Notes under the pieces: model-generated | Told to the model about the DNA's origin: nothing | Seen by the model: only the letters and a program-made list of their open reading frames with translations | Database searches by the model: none | Assembly (NCBI GenBank): GCA_024114885.1 | Contig: CP099418.1 | Coordinates: 1,054,001-1,118,000 of the forward strand | Origin: Septoria linicola | Lineage: Eukaryota; Ascomycota; Dothideomycetes; Mycosphaerellales; Mycosphaerellaceae | Length of the DNA stretch: 64,000 nucleotides | Direction: 5' to 3' | Program-made: the position numbers and the translations under genes | Shown: positions 31,554 through 43,409 of the stretch, in pieces | Position numbering within the stretch: the stretch's first letter is position 1 | How the letters are laid out: each line of letters begins with the position of its first letter

Positions 31554-33559
31554 ATGACTGCAAACATGCCACGAACGTCGTATCAGGCGTGTGGCTTCTC
31601 TTGCCAAGCCGCAGGCTTACTTCTGTCGTTCCTGCTTCTTCTGTCACCAACTGTTTTCGCGTTCCAATGCACTCCAGAAGCCTTCCAGCAGATCGTTCCC
31701 TCTACAGCCACTGTCGAATTCGCGAGACAACTTCAAGACAATGCCACGTTCGAAGTACCAGAAGGCAATGTCGCCTACCCAATATCGCCCACACAGCTCC
31801 GTGCTTTGTGTGTGGTGCAAGTCAATGTGACTTCCAGCCCAAGCTCAATGTACAGCTTCGGGTTGTTCCTGCCAGAAAATTGGAATGGCAGGTTCCTTGC
31901 AGGTGCGAGCATATCTAATGTCGATAAAGGCCATTTGCTAATCAGAACAAGTGGGAAACGGTGGTTTCTCTGGAGGCATCAATTGGCTTGACGCGGTATG
32001 CTGCATTCGGCAACAATCTGCTTCATCTCCAACTGACGTCAAATCAGGCTGCTGGTGTTGGCTATGGCTTTGCTTCCATGTCTACCGACACTGGGCACAG
32101 CTCCGTCTCCTCTGATCTGTCTTGGGCTCTCAATGAGCCTGAGAAGCAGATCGACTTTGGCTACCGCGCTATGCATGGCTCTGTCGTCCTCGCAAAAGAA
32201 ATCGTCGCTGCATACCACGGTACCAACTCATCGTACAGCTACTACTCTGGCTGTAGCACTGGAGGTCGCCAAGGATTGAAGGACATCGAACTGTACCCAG
32301 AGGACTTCAATGGTGTCCTTGCCGGCGCTCCTGCTTGGTGGACTGCACATCTTCAGACGTGGACTGTCAGGCTTGCGCTGTACAATCTACCGACTACTGC
32401 CGAGCATCACATTCCGCCTGCTCTGTTTCCAACTATTGCCAGTGAGGTCCTCAGGCAGTGCGATCCGCAAGACGGCCTGATCGATACTATCATCTCAGAC
32501 CCTCGAGCCTGCCATTTCGTCCCTGAGACACTACTGTGCTCTCCACGGTCTACCAATACATCTGAGTGCCTTACTCCAGCTCAGCTCACGACACTCGACC
32601 ACATCTACCACGACTATGTCGACACCAACCAGACGTTCGTATTCCCCCATCTGGAGATTGGCTCTGAAGGTCAATGGGAAGTCCTGCTAGGATCAACTCA
32701 ACCGAGCGGACTAGGCACTGGATACGTGCAGAACCTCTTGCTCAATGACCCAGACTGGTCATTCTACGATTTCAACTACAGTATCGTGGCTTTTGCTGAT
32801 AAGCTCGATCCTGGGAATGCTACCGCAGATAACTTCGACCTGAGTCCGTTCCACAAAGCAGGTGGAAAGTTGCTTCATTACCATGGACTAGCGGGTATGT
32901 GGCGTTGTATTCACATACGCCGATCACCACCAGAAGAAAGAGCGTTGACTAACCTTCAAATAGACGGTTTAATCGCCACCGGCTCCTCCGACTACTTCTA
33001 CAGCCAAGTCATCCGCACCCTCCGACCTCAAGGCATCGAGCTCGACTCCTGGTACCGCTACTTCCCCGTCCCAGGAATGCAACACTGCGGCGGAACAGCA
33101 GCGGACGTCAACTCTCCTTGGTACGTCCACCCTCCTCCCTCATCTTCTTCCCATGTGATCATTAACCCACTGACCATCTTCTCTTCGCTTTGCTATAGGT
33201 ACTTCGCCGGCGCCAACCAAGCCGCCGACCTCAATCCCTCTGTCAATGGCGTTCCTGGCTTCCGCGACGCAGACCACGACGCTCTTCTCGCCTTGATGCG
33301 ATGGACTGAGAATGCCACGGCGCCTGATCAGATTATAGCTACGAAGTGGCATAATGATACGCTGCAGGACAAAGTGTTGCGACAACGTCCGCTGTGTCCG
33401 TATCCGCAGCGAGCGGAGTATGCTGGCAATGGTGACCCTGATGCTGCTGAGAATGTGAGTCCAGAACTGAGAGCGCAGATGTGGTGATGAAGATGATACT
33501 AATCTGACTGATAGTGGCAATGTCGGGACAAGTACTCGCTGAACGTGCAGCAGCCTTGA
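31554..33559 (+). CDS. Secreted tannase / feruloyl esterase family protein
   Basis: Extracellular serine esterase acting on gallate or ferulate esters. Six exons: 31554-31902, 31952-31995, 32048-32894, 32964-33120, 33199-33454 and 33515-33559, with introns of 49, 52, 69, 78 and 60 nt; the product has 565 residues. A hydrophobic signal peptide (GLLLSFLLLLSPTVFAFQ) is followed by mature Cys residues. Splicing of introns 1 and 2 restores VGNGGFSGGINWLDA and GVGYGFASMSTDTGH. The nucleophile motif YYSGCSTGGRQ includes the Cys next to the Ser; the catalytic His and its partner Cys are in PVPGMQHCGG. Many N-x-S/T sites indicate glycosylation. Substrate (tannin versus feruloylated wall sugar) cannot be told from sequence. 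It converges with the ErdS gene. Confidence 0.92.
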
Positions 33560-33814
33560 ACGGTTTGCAAGGGCAGGACAATGCTGCATCTCTTCATCTT
33601 AGCAGCAGGAAACCCGAGTGGCAATGCGGCAGAATGAAAGTATGTATATGATGATCAACCTTGGAATGACATTAAGGGTATGACATGAACAAATGCATGT
33701 CCTCGTGATGCGTCGCTACTGAACATGCTCATCTCTATTGTGGATCCATCACTCGGTCTTGCGCAAGTTGCTGAACCTCCTAGACAATATTCTCTTCGGC
33801 ACCTGCTTAGGCTT

Positions 33815-36800
33815 CTAGCCAAGCTTGTTGGTATCATCGTCGTCCTCGAAGAAACTCAAGATGGCTCTGACGCCGGCTGGGCCAAGACCATGTGGTGGAT
33901 AACAGACTGTGGACAAACGTTAGTGATGAATACCTACGTCAGAAATTGTGTCACGACTTACCATAAACAGGATCGTCCTGAGCTCCAAGCTTTTCTCTGA
34001 ACTCGCTCTTGTTCGTCAGTTTGAGCTCGGTAGTGATCGCGTGGTAGGCCTTGGCTAGGACCTTGACTCGAGTGCCCTTCAAGTTGTGACCAGGTGTGAG
34101 CTTAGCGGTAGCTCCACCACCGAAAGTGACTGAGGTCGCACCAGTGGCAGCAGCAGCCTTCAGTGAGTGCAATACCAGCAACTCAATAGCACCAGAAGGA
34201 GCACCTGGGAAATCAAGTGCGAACTTGACCTGCCAGCCGTGGTCTGGCGAGAGCTGTGCCAGAATCACCAGACCAGAAATCTCGCCGTCTTTGGTGACGG
34301 AATAGTGATATTGTCTGTGCTCTGTGTCTTGCCATGGGTGCACATCCGTCAAATGCACCTGTTTGCCCTTGCGATTCTTGAGCCAATCTTGGATGCGCTT
34401 GTCAATTTTCTGCTTGATATCTTCTGGTACTGGTGTGCCAAGTAGGATATCATGCACCTTGACGCCCTCTTTCTCGGCGTGGCGGCACTTGCGCTGGATA
34501 TCTGGATCTTGTGCAGCTGGGTTGTTGCCTGGATCAAGACGCTGTTCTGCCGCGACAGAAAGTGTACGCCAGTCAAACTTGGTGGCCAACACCTCTTCGG
34601 CTGCAGCACCGCAGAGGAGCCACAACGGCTTGAGTCGGCGCTCCTTCTTAATGTATCGCAGAAATCCGCCTATCGTCTTTGAGAATTGGCTCTGGTGGCA
34701 TAGCGGATCACCTATTGTGATGGCGAAGCCCTCGTGAGATGCAAAGCCAATGGCAGCTCCAGTGTGAGGATCGCGCCAGATCTCGAACTTCGGCTCGAGC
34801 CAAGAAGTATTGGAGGCGTCGCCGTAATTGGCTATAAGCTTAGGAAGAGGTTGGAAGTCCATGTGGGCTGCCACCCGATCTTGACCAGACCAAGGTGGGT
34901 GCAGTGTACTGGCTTCGGGGTGTCTCAGCTGCTTGACTGGTGGGTGGTACGGCAGCGACTTCGGGTCTCTGGTGAACAGGGTCGCATTTCGAATGTCGCC
35001 AAGCTTCAGCAAAAGCATGAGAATACGCTCCATGCCAATGCCTCCTCCGCCGTGAGGTGGTGCACCCCACTCAAATCCAGTCATGTACTCTTCTAAGGTG
35101 TGAGGATCCATCTTCATCTTCTCCATCTTTTGTATGAGCATAGGCGCATCGTGAATACGCTGTCCGCCGGACAAGATCTCCTGACCACGCAAGAAGATGT
35201 CGAATGAGTTTGTGAGCTCTGGGTTGTCAGGATCGGGCATGGCGTAGAATGGTCTTGCGGAGGCAGGGAACTTGTCAATCACATAGTAGTCGGTCTTGTA
35301 CTTCTCCTTGATGACCGCACCCAGAGCAATCTCATCGCGAGTGCCCATGTCCTCGTCTTCTGGAAGTGGTTTGCCATCTTCGTTACGATAGCCAGAGTCG
35401 TTCAACATTCGGATGGCCTCAGCAAATGGAATGACTGGGGTCTGGTCCAGCCAGACAAGGTCTTCGTGAGGGAATTGTCGCTTTACGACCTCAATGTCGT
35501 CCTTGTAATTATCGTACACATACTTGAAGATGGCCTTGAACGTGCTGTCCAGCACACGTAGAACCTCATGGTAGTGCTCGTCAATGGCCATCTCCAAATC
35601 CAGACCCGTGAATTCTGTCAAATGTCGATGAGTGTTGCTGTTCTCAGCTCTGAAGACTGGGCCGATCTCAAACACTCGACGGAAGTCTGCAGCGATACAC
35701 ATTTGCTTTCCTAGTTGGGGAGACTGAGCCAGGAACGCAGGTCGTCCAAAGTAGTCGACCTTGAACACACTGGCTCCGGACTCCGAAGCTGCTCCCTGCA
35801 GCTTGGGAGTGTGAATCTCCATGAACCCCAGCGAGTGCAGATGTGCGCGGAATGCTTGACATACTCCAGACTGGACTCTGAAGATACCTTGCGAGGCAGT
35901 CGTCCGCAGATCGATGATGCGATTGTGCTGTCTGGCACGGTCTGATACACGATGGCGAGTGTCACCCTCCTTCTGCGTGTCTGACTTGCTGACTTCAGCC
36001 TCGTGGACAGTGAAAGCCAGCGGCTCAGTGGGAGTTGCCTCGACGTGCATCTCGTGGATGTGAATCTCCAAGTCATGGATAGAAACACCAATGATTTCAC
36101 CCTGCTTCGCCTTTGGTTCCTGGACCACGCCTTTGACAACGACAACAGTCTCCACGTGCAGATGCTCTGCCCAGTACACGAAGTGCGGAGTAACACTCCC
36201 ATGCTCGTGCAGTATACCCTGGATTGTTGCGGTCTGCTGTCTGAGCTCGATGAAGACCAACTTGGCGCTGAGTTTGCGCATGTTGTGGATACGTGCTCGG
36301 AAGCACACCATCTTGCCAACGCTGTCAGGTTTCAGCTCGCGAATGTCAACACGATCTTCGTGCTTCTGCTGGCCGGCATAGTAATTGATTGGCAGAACGC
36401 CATACTTGGATTTCTGCTCCTCAGTTTCCTCCTCAGCGGCCCGACGCTGCATTTCTTCTTTGCGTTGCCGGTCAGCCTCCATTCGCTCTTCGGCTTCCTT
36501 GCGGTGAGCCTCCTTCTCTGCCAGGCGTTCATGTTTGCGTTTCTGGTTCCTGCTCAGCGGCTCGCCCTCGCGGTTCAGAGGCAGGTCCTCGGTAGACGAG
36601 TGCGAGTCGTCAGAGCTGGGCCTGACCTTGCGTCGGAGGAAACCTAGCGGGCTGTGCGATGCCCTGTGGTGCTCTTTGGATTGGCGGTGCGGCGAGGAAG
36701 ACTGAGGTGTGCGCGCCTGGTCGGTGGACGCTCTCGTAGAATCGGTCGAGTGCCTGAATGGGAGGCCATTGGACAGCGCTGACAAGCCAGTGGTGGAGCG

Positions 36801-36893
36801 GCGGCCAGGATTATCACGCTCGCTGTCGCTCGTCTGTGCCGAATTGGAGCCACTCCGCGGGCGGATGCTATGGAAAGCCTTCTTGAGCGACAT
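33815..36893 (-). CDS. erdS: AspRS-DUF2156 fusion: ergosteryl-3beta-O-L-aspartate synthase
   Basis: Known fungal bifunctional enzyme. The AspRS part charges tRNA-Asp, and the DUF2156 (GNAT-like) part moves Asp onto the 3-beta hydroxyl of ergosterol. Two exons, 36893-33962 and 33906-33815, with a 55-nt intron; the product has 1007 residues. A Ser/Arg-rich extension and a charged helix fill residues 1-165. The OB-fold anticodon domain covers about 195-290. The class II core has motif 2 FRAENSNTHRHLTEF from 415 and motif 3 GGGIGMERI near 617-624. From about 690 comes the DUF2156 domain (KFEIWRDPHTGAAIGFASHEGFAITIGDP, SVTKDGEISGLVILAQLSPDHGWQVKFALDF). Exon 2 adds CYPPHGLGPAGVRAILSFFEDD, whose pattern fits the C-terminus of this family. 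A separate DUF2156-free cytosolic AspRS gene would be expected elsewhere. Confidence 0.93.
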
Positions 36894-37334
36894 GTTGTTG
36901 GAGTTTGCTTGCGACTGACGCCACTGTTGACAAGCTGAAAGCTCTGCCGGATGGTGGGGGTCCTATCTGTTGCGACTTTCAGTCAGCCCAGGAAGTGATG
37001 GCTGGTGCTCTTAGTGTGTTGTCTCTGCTCGACCACGTTATCGCCCCAATGACGATGCCAGCGGAACAACGTACACTTCCGATGCTGCCCCGTCAACACG
37101 ATCAGCCAGTCGTCAACAGTGGTTGTTGGCAGTGGGAGGATATAAGATCAAATGGACCACGGGCGAGCTAAGAAGAAAAGCTTCTCTTCATGCAGCTCAA
37201 GACGAGCGCCTCGTGCCTCGCCCAAAAGCCAATTGGGAGGTGATCGCTGCTGCTCCGGATGCTTCGGTTCAGTGCCAATGCCTCGATGACAGGCAGCTAC
37301 CAGTCAATTGCTCTCTCTCTCCCTGTCGTGAACA
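36894..37334. other. Intergenic, 441 bp
   Basis: Holds the ErdS promoter. If the adjacent NLR-like gene was once longer, its lost N-terminal domain may have occupied part of this interval, but I see no recognisable remnant. Confidence 0.35.
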
Positions 37335-39410
37335 ATGCTTTGGTCCCTGGGTTGCTTCGTATGGGCAACTCCAGAAGCTGACTCTGTCCTCCTTTGGCGT
37401 GCTCGAGCTGCTGGTGGGATCATGCAGCTGTCTGCTTACTGTGCTTACGAGAATATCAGGAAAGCTTGCATCTGTGCAGTTCGCGCTATCCGTCAAGATG
37501 AGGTCACTGGTCAACCAGAAAAGTCCGAGCGGCGAGCGTGCACTCCAGAAACATCCGAACATCAGCACAAGCGGCTTGCCAGACGGCTGTGGTCCGAGGC
37601 CGATGCCGGAGAGCATCACCCTCTGTTCCTCACGCAAGAACTTGACAGTATATCCAAGAATGGCACAGATATCAAGCTGGTGTACTATTTTTGCAATCAT
37701 CAACTCCGTAGCACGACTGCCATTGATGTGCTGCGGACAGTACTATGGCAGATTCTGCGAGACGAAGTGGCCGGGGCGATCTCCTTGTATGAGAAATACT
37801 TCAAGAATGATGTTACCACAACTCTCATGTCATTCGTCTCACTATGGGCTATGTTGGAGGATCTACTAGCGCAGCGTCTTCGCTGTCGGCATATATACCT
37901 TGTGTTAGACGGACTGGACGAATGTGACAAACAGTCGGCCCACGAACTCAGCCAAAAGCTGGCTGCTATGCCATCGTTAGCTCAGGATAGCCCGCATACT
38001 GACTTCCATGCCATTATCATCAGTCGTGATACTGTGCGGTTGCGCAGCTTGCCACGAATCAAACTTGATCTGGACCACGATCAGGAAGTCAGCAGGGATA
38101 TCCAGATATTCGTGACAGCTCGTGTGGCTGAGCTGTCAATTTTGGACGGCTATACGGACTCCTTCCATCAGGAGTTGGAGCACACGTTGATCAAGAAGGC
38201 AGAGGGAACCTTTCTATGGATAGGATTCGCCATGTCTGAAATAGGCCAAGAGCAAACCTGTTCTGCGGTGCTGAGGGTGGCAAGGTCGTTTCCCGCCGGT
38301 CTTACGGGGTTCTACAGTCGAATGCTACTTCAAGTTGACCGTCGTCGACAGAGCGATGTCGCGCGCATACTACAGTGGGTTTGCCTCGCGAAACGTCCAC
38401 TACGTGTCGTGGAGATGGCGGATGTCCTTGCTGTAGACGCCGAGCGAGGCATGGCAAGAGAGCAACTCGTCCGTGACGCTGTTGTAGAGTGTCGGCCAAT
38501 GCTAAGAATCACACGCCCAGAGACCTTCTTTGACGTTCATCTGAGGCAATACGTGTCCGCAGAGATCGTCTCGTTCATCCATTAATCCGCGCGTGACTAT
38601 CTCCTCCGGTCGGAGCCAGACGCGGCTACAAGTGTTGATGCGTTTCGTGTAGTACCCGGAAAAGCCCACTTGGAGCTGACCCGAGTATGTGTAGAATTCT
38701 TAGAAAGTTGTGGACATGAGGTTAGCGAGGAGACGAGGTCGCAGTCACTCCACTCATACGCGGGTGACGATTGGTACGAGCATGCAGCCGCAATACTCTC
38801 GGACGAGAGAGCCTTCTGGAGGTCGAGTCCATTCTGGCCAACCGAGCAATGGGAGGTTTCACCAGTCAATGATTGGGACGACCCTCAGCTACACATAGCT
38901 GCAAGGTATAGTATTTCTTCGTGGGCTTTGACTATACTGGAAAATTCTCGATGTGCGGGTAACACTGTATACTACAAAACTCTCAATGGTGTAGACAGCG
39001 ATCACGAGACCCCGATTCACAATGCCATGCTGTGGAACAGACATGCCATGGTGAAGTTCTTGCTGGAATGTGGAGCGGATGTGCATCATCGGGCTGAGGG
39101 GGAACGCACACCACTCCACTATGCCTGCATCGTGGCGCATGCCAGTTCTACTACGGTGAAGCTTATTCTTAATGCTGGTGCAGATATCAATGCTGTCGAA
39201 CGTGCTGGAGAAACTCCATTGGACATAGCCGAAGACGACATGAACGGGAAGTCTAGTAGGGAAAACATTATTGAAATCCTACGGAGGGTTGCGTGGCTCG
39301 GAGACAAGAGAAAGGGAGAAGAAGGAGAAAGAAAGGGACAGGAGCAGATAGACAGAGGAGAGGGCGAAAGAGAAACGCGAACGCGCACCCAACGCTGTAG
39401 ACTCATGTAA
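37335..39410 (+). pseudogene. NACHT-ankyrin NLR-like gene with in-frame stop
   Basis: Fungal NLR-like proteins pair a NACHT NTPase with C-terminal repeats and often act in incompatibility or immunity-like cell death. One frame runs from 37335 to 39410 broken only by TAA at 38583-38585. The NACHT part has FLTQELDSISK, LVYYFCNHQ, an intact Walker B (HIYLVLDGLDECD) and SRDTVRL. Where Walker A should be, directly before FLTQEL, the sequence is ADAGEHHPL, lacking Gly-Lys-Thr/Ser. The stop interrupts SFIH*SARDYLL, where the family normally has FIHQSAKDYL, so TAA replaces CAA. Downstream are three ankyrin-like repeats (ETPIHNAMLWNRHAMVKFLLECGADV, RTPLHYACIVAHASSTTVKLILNAGADI, ETPLDIAED) and a Lys/Glu/Arg-rich tail. 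No effector domain is visible upstream. I judge it a relic; a shortened expressed protein is possible. Confidence 0.8.
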
Positions 39411-39819
39411 CAGGAGACACATCATAATCTATCATTCAGTGATCGACGCGCCCTACATACCTCTCGACTCATCTCTGGCCTCCTACACCATGATCGACAG
39501 CTTAAAGTCTAAACGCCCAAGAGAATGAGAATGTGGTCATGTTCAGTCGGCATAATTCACCTAATCCCAGTGCTTCCTCTTGACCTGGATCATACTCGAG
39601 GCAAGACACTCGACTGTTCGTGCTGCAACATCATGATCATTGATGCATCAGTAGTTCAGTTATCTGCAAGACCTGCTTCTGGCGTCTTTGTCCTCCAACC
39701 CTCAACGTGACCAGTGAGTCCAGACCCCCCTGCGCACACTCTCATTCCCGCCAACATCTTCTCATGCTCTATATCTGTACAGTCATAACATTCGTCGCAT
39801 CGCATCGCGTGCCATCACA
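39411..39819. other. Intergenic between convergent genes, 409 bp
   Basis: Tail-to-tail spacer between the NLR relic and the Zn2Cys6 gene. No gene is seen. A run of CATCG/CATCA repeats (39797-39828) extends into the regulator's stop region. Confidence 0.4.
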
Positions 39820-42583
39820 TCACATCATATTTGTATTCCCGCCCGGCGTCGTCGCACCCATGAACACCGAATTCCCATTCGCGCCATTGTTATGTTGCTG
39901 TTGCTGCTGCTGCTGTTGTTGGCCATTGCTCTGCCCATTCGGATCAAGACTCAGATCGAAGTTCATGGGCCACATCTGACCGGCGTCTATTGCTGTGTTG
40001 CCTGTGCCTTGGATGTATGAATCCCATGCGCCCTGTCGTGTAAATTGTTAGTATTCATTCGCAATATGAGGTGGAGAGGAGGAGGTCACTTACCCAGTCG
40101 ATTTCACCCGCATCCATGCCGATGAAGTTATTGCCAACGCTGCTTTGAGCGAGCATTTGGCTCAGTGGGCTTGCAGGTCCGGCCATGCCGTTCGCTATGC
40201 CGGAGCTTTCTGGGCCAGAGTATTGTGGGGTTAGACCAGTCCGCTCCATGGGTGCATCGTTGTTCAGAAGTGCAGCCATGCTAGCGGGACATGATTGTTG
40301 CGGCTGCGGTGCTGAAGTCTGAGCCATGTTCATGCCGAAGCCCGGAGAAATGCCTCCTGAAGACAGCATACCTAGAGTCATGGCTGCGGACTGTTCGGGT
40401 GGTAGATCATCTGTGTTGATATCCGCTACGACGCCGTTCGGGAACATGCCAAAGTTGACAGCATTAGGTCGGTTGGGGTATGCTTGTGCTTGCTGCGAGT
40501 GTGTATGTGCTGGTGTCTGCCTCTGTGCTTGGTGTGCTTTGAGCTTCTCAACCATCACTCGTAATGCCACTGAGCCCTTGTATGCTTCCATGCTCTGGTC
40601 ACGCACTGATTCCCATATCGTGATGCAGTGTTCTACAGCTTGCATCATGCGTTCTCGTCTGCTCTCATCATTGGGATCAGCCATCGAGGGCGATGCCGGT
40701 TGGCTTGTGTTTCGTCCTGTGCGCTCTGCTTCTGCTGTGTGGTATAGATCCAGACACACCAGCATCGCTGCAAGTAGGAAGTCATGCGTTGTCAAGGACG
40801 ATATGTACCATTTGACAGACCGTAAACGACCTCCAGGCTGGGACTCGCGATGCAAAGTGGCTTGATGATCCAGAAGTTCCATAGAGGCATCGAGACATGT
40901 CCGTCGTGAATAGGCGTACCGAGGTGACTCTCTCCCTCGAGCGATGAATCGCCTGTGAAGCACGAAAAGCGAGCGCAAGTACACCATTTCCAGACCCAAT
41001 CGCTGCATGATGAGGTTCGCAGGATCTCGTGCCGATTCTTGGAACGACCGCATCTGTAGCAGAGGAGCGTGCTGCGATCGCATTTCTCGTAGCTCGGCAT
41101 CAAATTTCAAGGTCTCTTCGTATGAAGGAGGGCTTGTCACGGACTGCGCACGCTCCACTATCCGCCCGAAGAGGAATGTCATCCTGCTCTTGGTGATCAT
41201 ATATGACATCGGCGTTGCTTCAAACGCCGGTCTCGAAGGCGGTAGACTCTTCATATCCTCATATAATTCGTCATCATACAGATTTCGTGGTGACTCGGTG
41301 TCCATGTGATCGGTCCTGATCATGGCCGGCAGGCCAAATTGGAATGATATGAGCAGATCAAACTGTCGAACGAATGTCCACACTCGTCTTCGAAGCTCGC
41401 CTTGGAATGGTGTGATGGCTGGATGCGGACCTGGATCCCTGTGGTATCCCATGCGCATCGCCAGTCGTACGCAGAGTCCAGTCAGTAGTAGCACGCCAGG
41501 CTCCGCGTCTCGACTTCTCCCATACTCGGCTTGCATGTGTAGTACTAGCGTCTCGAGGGTCTGCGGGTTAGCTTGCGTTATGTCGCCGAGCAGCAAGCTC
41601 TGCGCAGTCAGTTTCCGGTACGTGTGTGAGAGCTCAAGCGTCCTGCCTCGGTATTCTGGAGGCTCGTCGCCTGCTCGATGATATGATTGCAGCGCCAAAG
41701 TCATCATGGCAAAGCACATACCCAGCCACACAACGCTCGTCTCCATCGGATTCAGCCAATGCTTGTCGTATTGCTTCTGAAACGACGGGCCATGAATGAT
41801 GTGCACTGATGGATCATACGCATTGAAGTAACGCGCTATGAGGCGATCGGCGTCCGCTTTCGAAGGATACGCTGCAAGCAGTTCGTTCCGGTCCTTTGCT
41901 GGCGGTGCTTGAAGAAGGAAGGCTGTCCCTGGACTCTCATCTGCTTTGGCGGCCTGCACAACAGCCAAGTGCGCCTTGTAGTCCTCCTTGTGACTGTCAA
42001 AGTACTTCTTGACTTCACTAATCTCGCCTAAGATCGCATACCAATGAGCATCAGAAGCGAACACGGCCTTACCGTTGTCCATCTTCATGATGCCAATGCC
42101 GCGCGATATGCCTTCTACTTCGCTTTCATCTTCACCTTCTCCCTCCTCGCGGATCATATCTGCGCCACTAGGATCGAGTTTGAGGTCCGCACTTGTGCTC
42201 AAGCTGTCACTCCTGCTGTTCCCAATGGCCGCTTGGGCAGCAGACGCCGTTGCTGGCTGTGCTCCACTAGTCATGAGCGACAGCACTAGACCTTCTAGTC
42301 GATCTATGCGATTCTGCATATCGTCTGGAGAGGCATTCGGGCCAGCGCCACTGCCCTTCTTCCTATGACCGGGCGTAGCATAGCTGCAATTTGCCGTATC
42401 ACCTCTCTTGGAGCAATTGTCGCATGGATGTCCTCGATTGCATTTCAGCTTGCGATGTCGACAAGGCCCACACGACAGAGGCACTCTATTCCGCTTGCGA
42501 ATTACGCGTCCTGCGAATGGCTGGCCATCGGGAGATGCGCCATTAGTGGAAGATGTAGACGAAGGTGGTGTTGGCTGCACCAT
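39820..42583 (-). CDS. Zn2Cys6 transcription factor with fungal_trans domain
   Basis: Nuclear DNA-binding regulator. Two exons, 42583-40094 and 40032-39820, with a 61-nt intron (GTAAGT donor, ACTAACA branch, ACAG acceptor); the product has 900 residues. The binuclear cluster is near the N-terminus: CGPCRHRKLKCNRGHPCDNC with a later Cys in NCSY, preceded by basic RVIRKRNR. The middle homology region (fungal_trans) spans roughly residues 230-620 (YFNAYDPSVHIIHGPSF, LVLHMQAEY, RRRVWTFVRQFDLLISFQFGLPAMI). Exon 2 supplies an activation-like tail, GAWDSYIQGTGN and nine consecutive Gln encoded by mixed CAA/CAG. The EIDW|GAWDSY junction resembles the EIDWxxWD end of several fungal regulators. Targets are unknown; the next gene on the same strand is an MFS transporter. 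Confidence 0.9.
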
Positions 42584-43409
42584 TTCCGCTGCCTTGTGGG
42601 CAGCTGAATCGCTGCCACTGAGCAGTCAGCTGGCGCTGGCTGGCGCGATTGGGCGCGAGGTCGCGATGCGCGTGTGGCGGTCGCGAAGCTAGACCAAAGC
42701 TCTTCGCGATGCGCTGAGGTCGAATTTCGCTGATTTGGGCGCGTGATGTCGATTGTCGCAAGCTGGCAGTGTTTCTGGTGGCTGTGCAGAATCCAACTGT
42801 TGCTTGATTCCACTCTATCAATGGCCGAACGGAGAAGCTATGGCTCAATGTGCGAAAAGATAACTTTCCAGTGAAGAAAGAGATTGTTGAAGAGAATCAA
42901 GTCAAAGTGTCACGAAGGATGCAGTCTGCCACCGACCTACACGAATGATAGAGAGTCCTACAAGTGGTATGGCGCATCGGCGTAGGGCTGGAGCTACACT
43001 TTGGCATATCAAAGGAACCACCTCGGTTTTCACCATCCTTTTCCACATGCATCAGCCAAGCAGGCCAATACCATGCCATCCACGTAGGTGGATGTGACTC
43101 ACAAGAAACTAAGCAGGCAGCACGAAAATCATCTTGTTCTGTTCGAATCTCTCAACGACTTCGAACAATTCTTAACTCCTATCTCCGGATGCCCCACGAG
43201 GTAAATCTGGTGCCAAGTTGAACAAGACTTCTCACATTACATAGTTCTATCTGTACTCAAAAACAATCTATCATATCATCGTGCTCTATCATGGGTATCA
43301 TGCTTTCCCTTGCGTAACGTACAATGCAAGCAGTCGTCGCATTCAGCGAGTCCTGCAATTCCTCGTCTGCGAACCTTGGCGACAAATGCATCATCCACAC
43401 CAGACATGC
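42584..43409. other. Intergenic, 826 bp
   Basis: Upstream of the Zn2Cys6 gene and downstream of the MFS gene, both on the minus strand. No frame here looks coding. Confidence 0.45.

Noticed and set aside
39880..39925. Trinucleotide tract of CTG/TTG type
   Set aside because: It is the coding strand complement of the Gln run in the last exon of the Zn2Cys6 gene, not an independent repeat.
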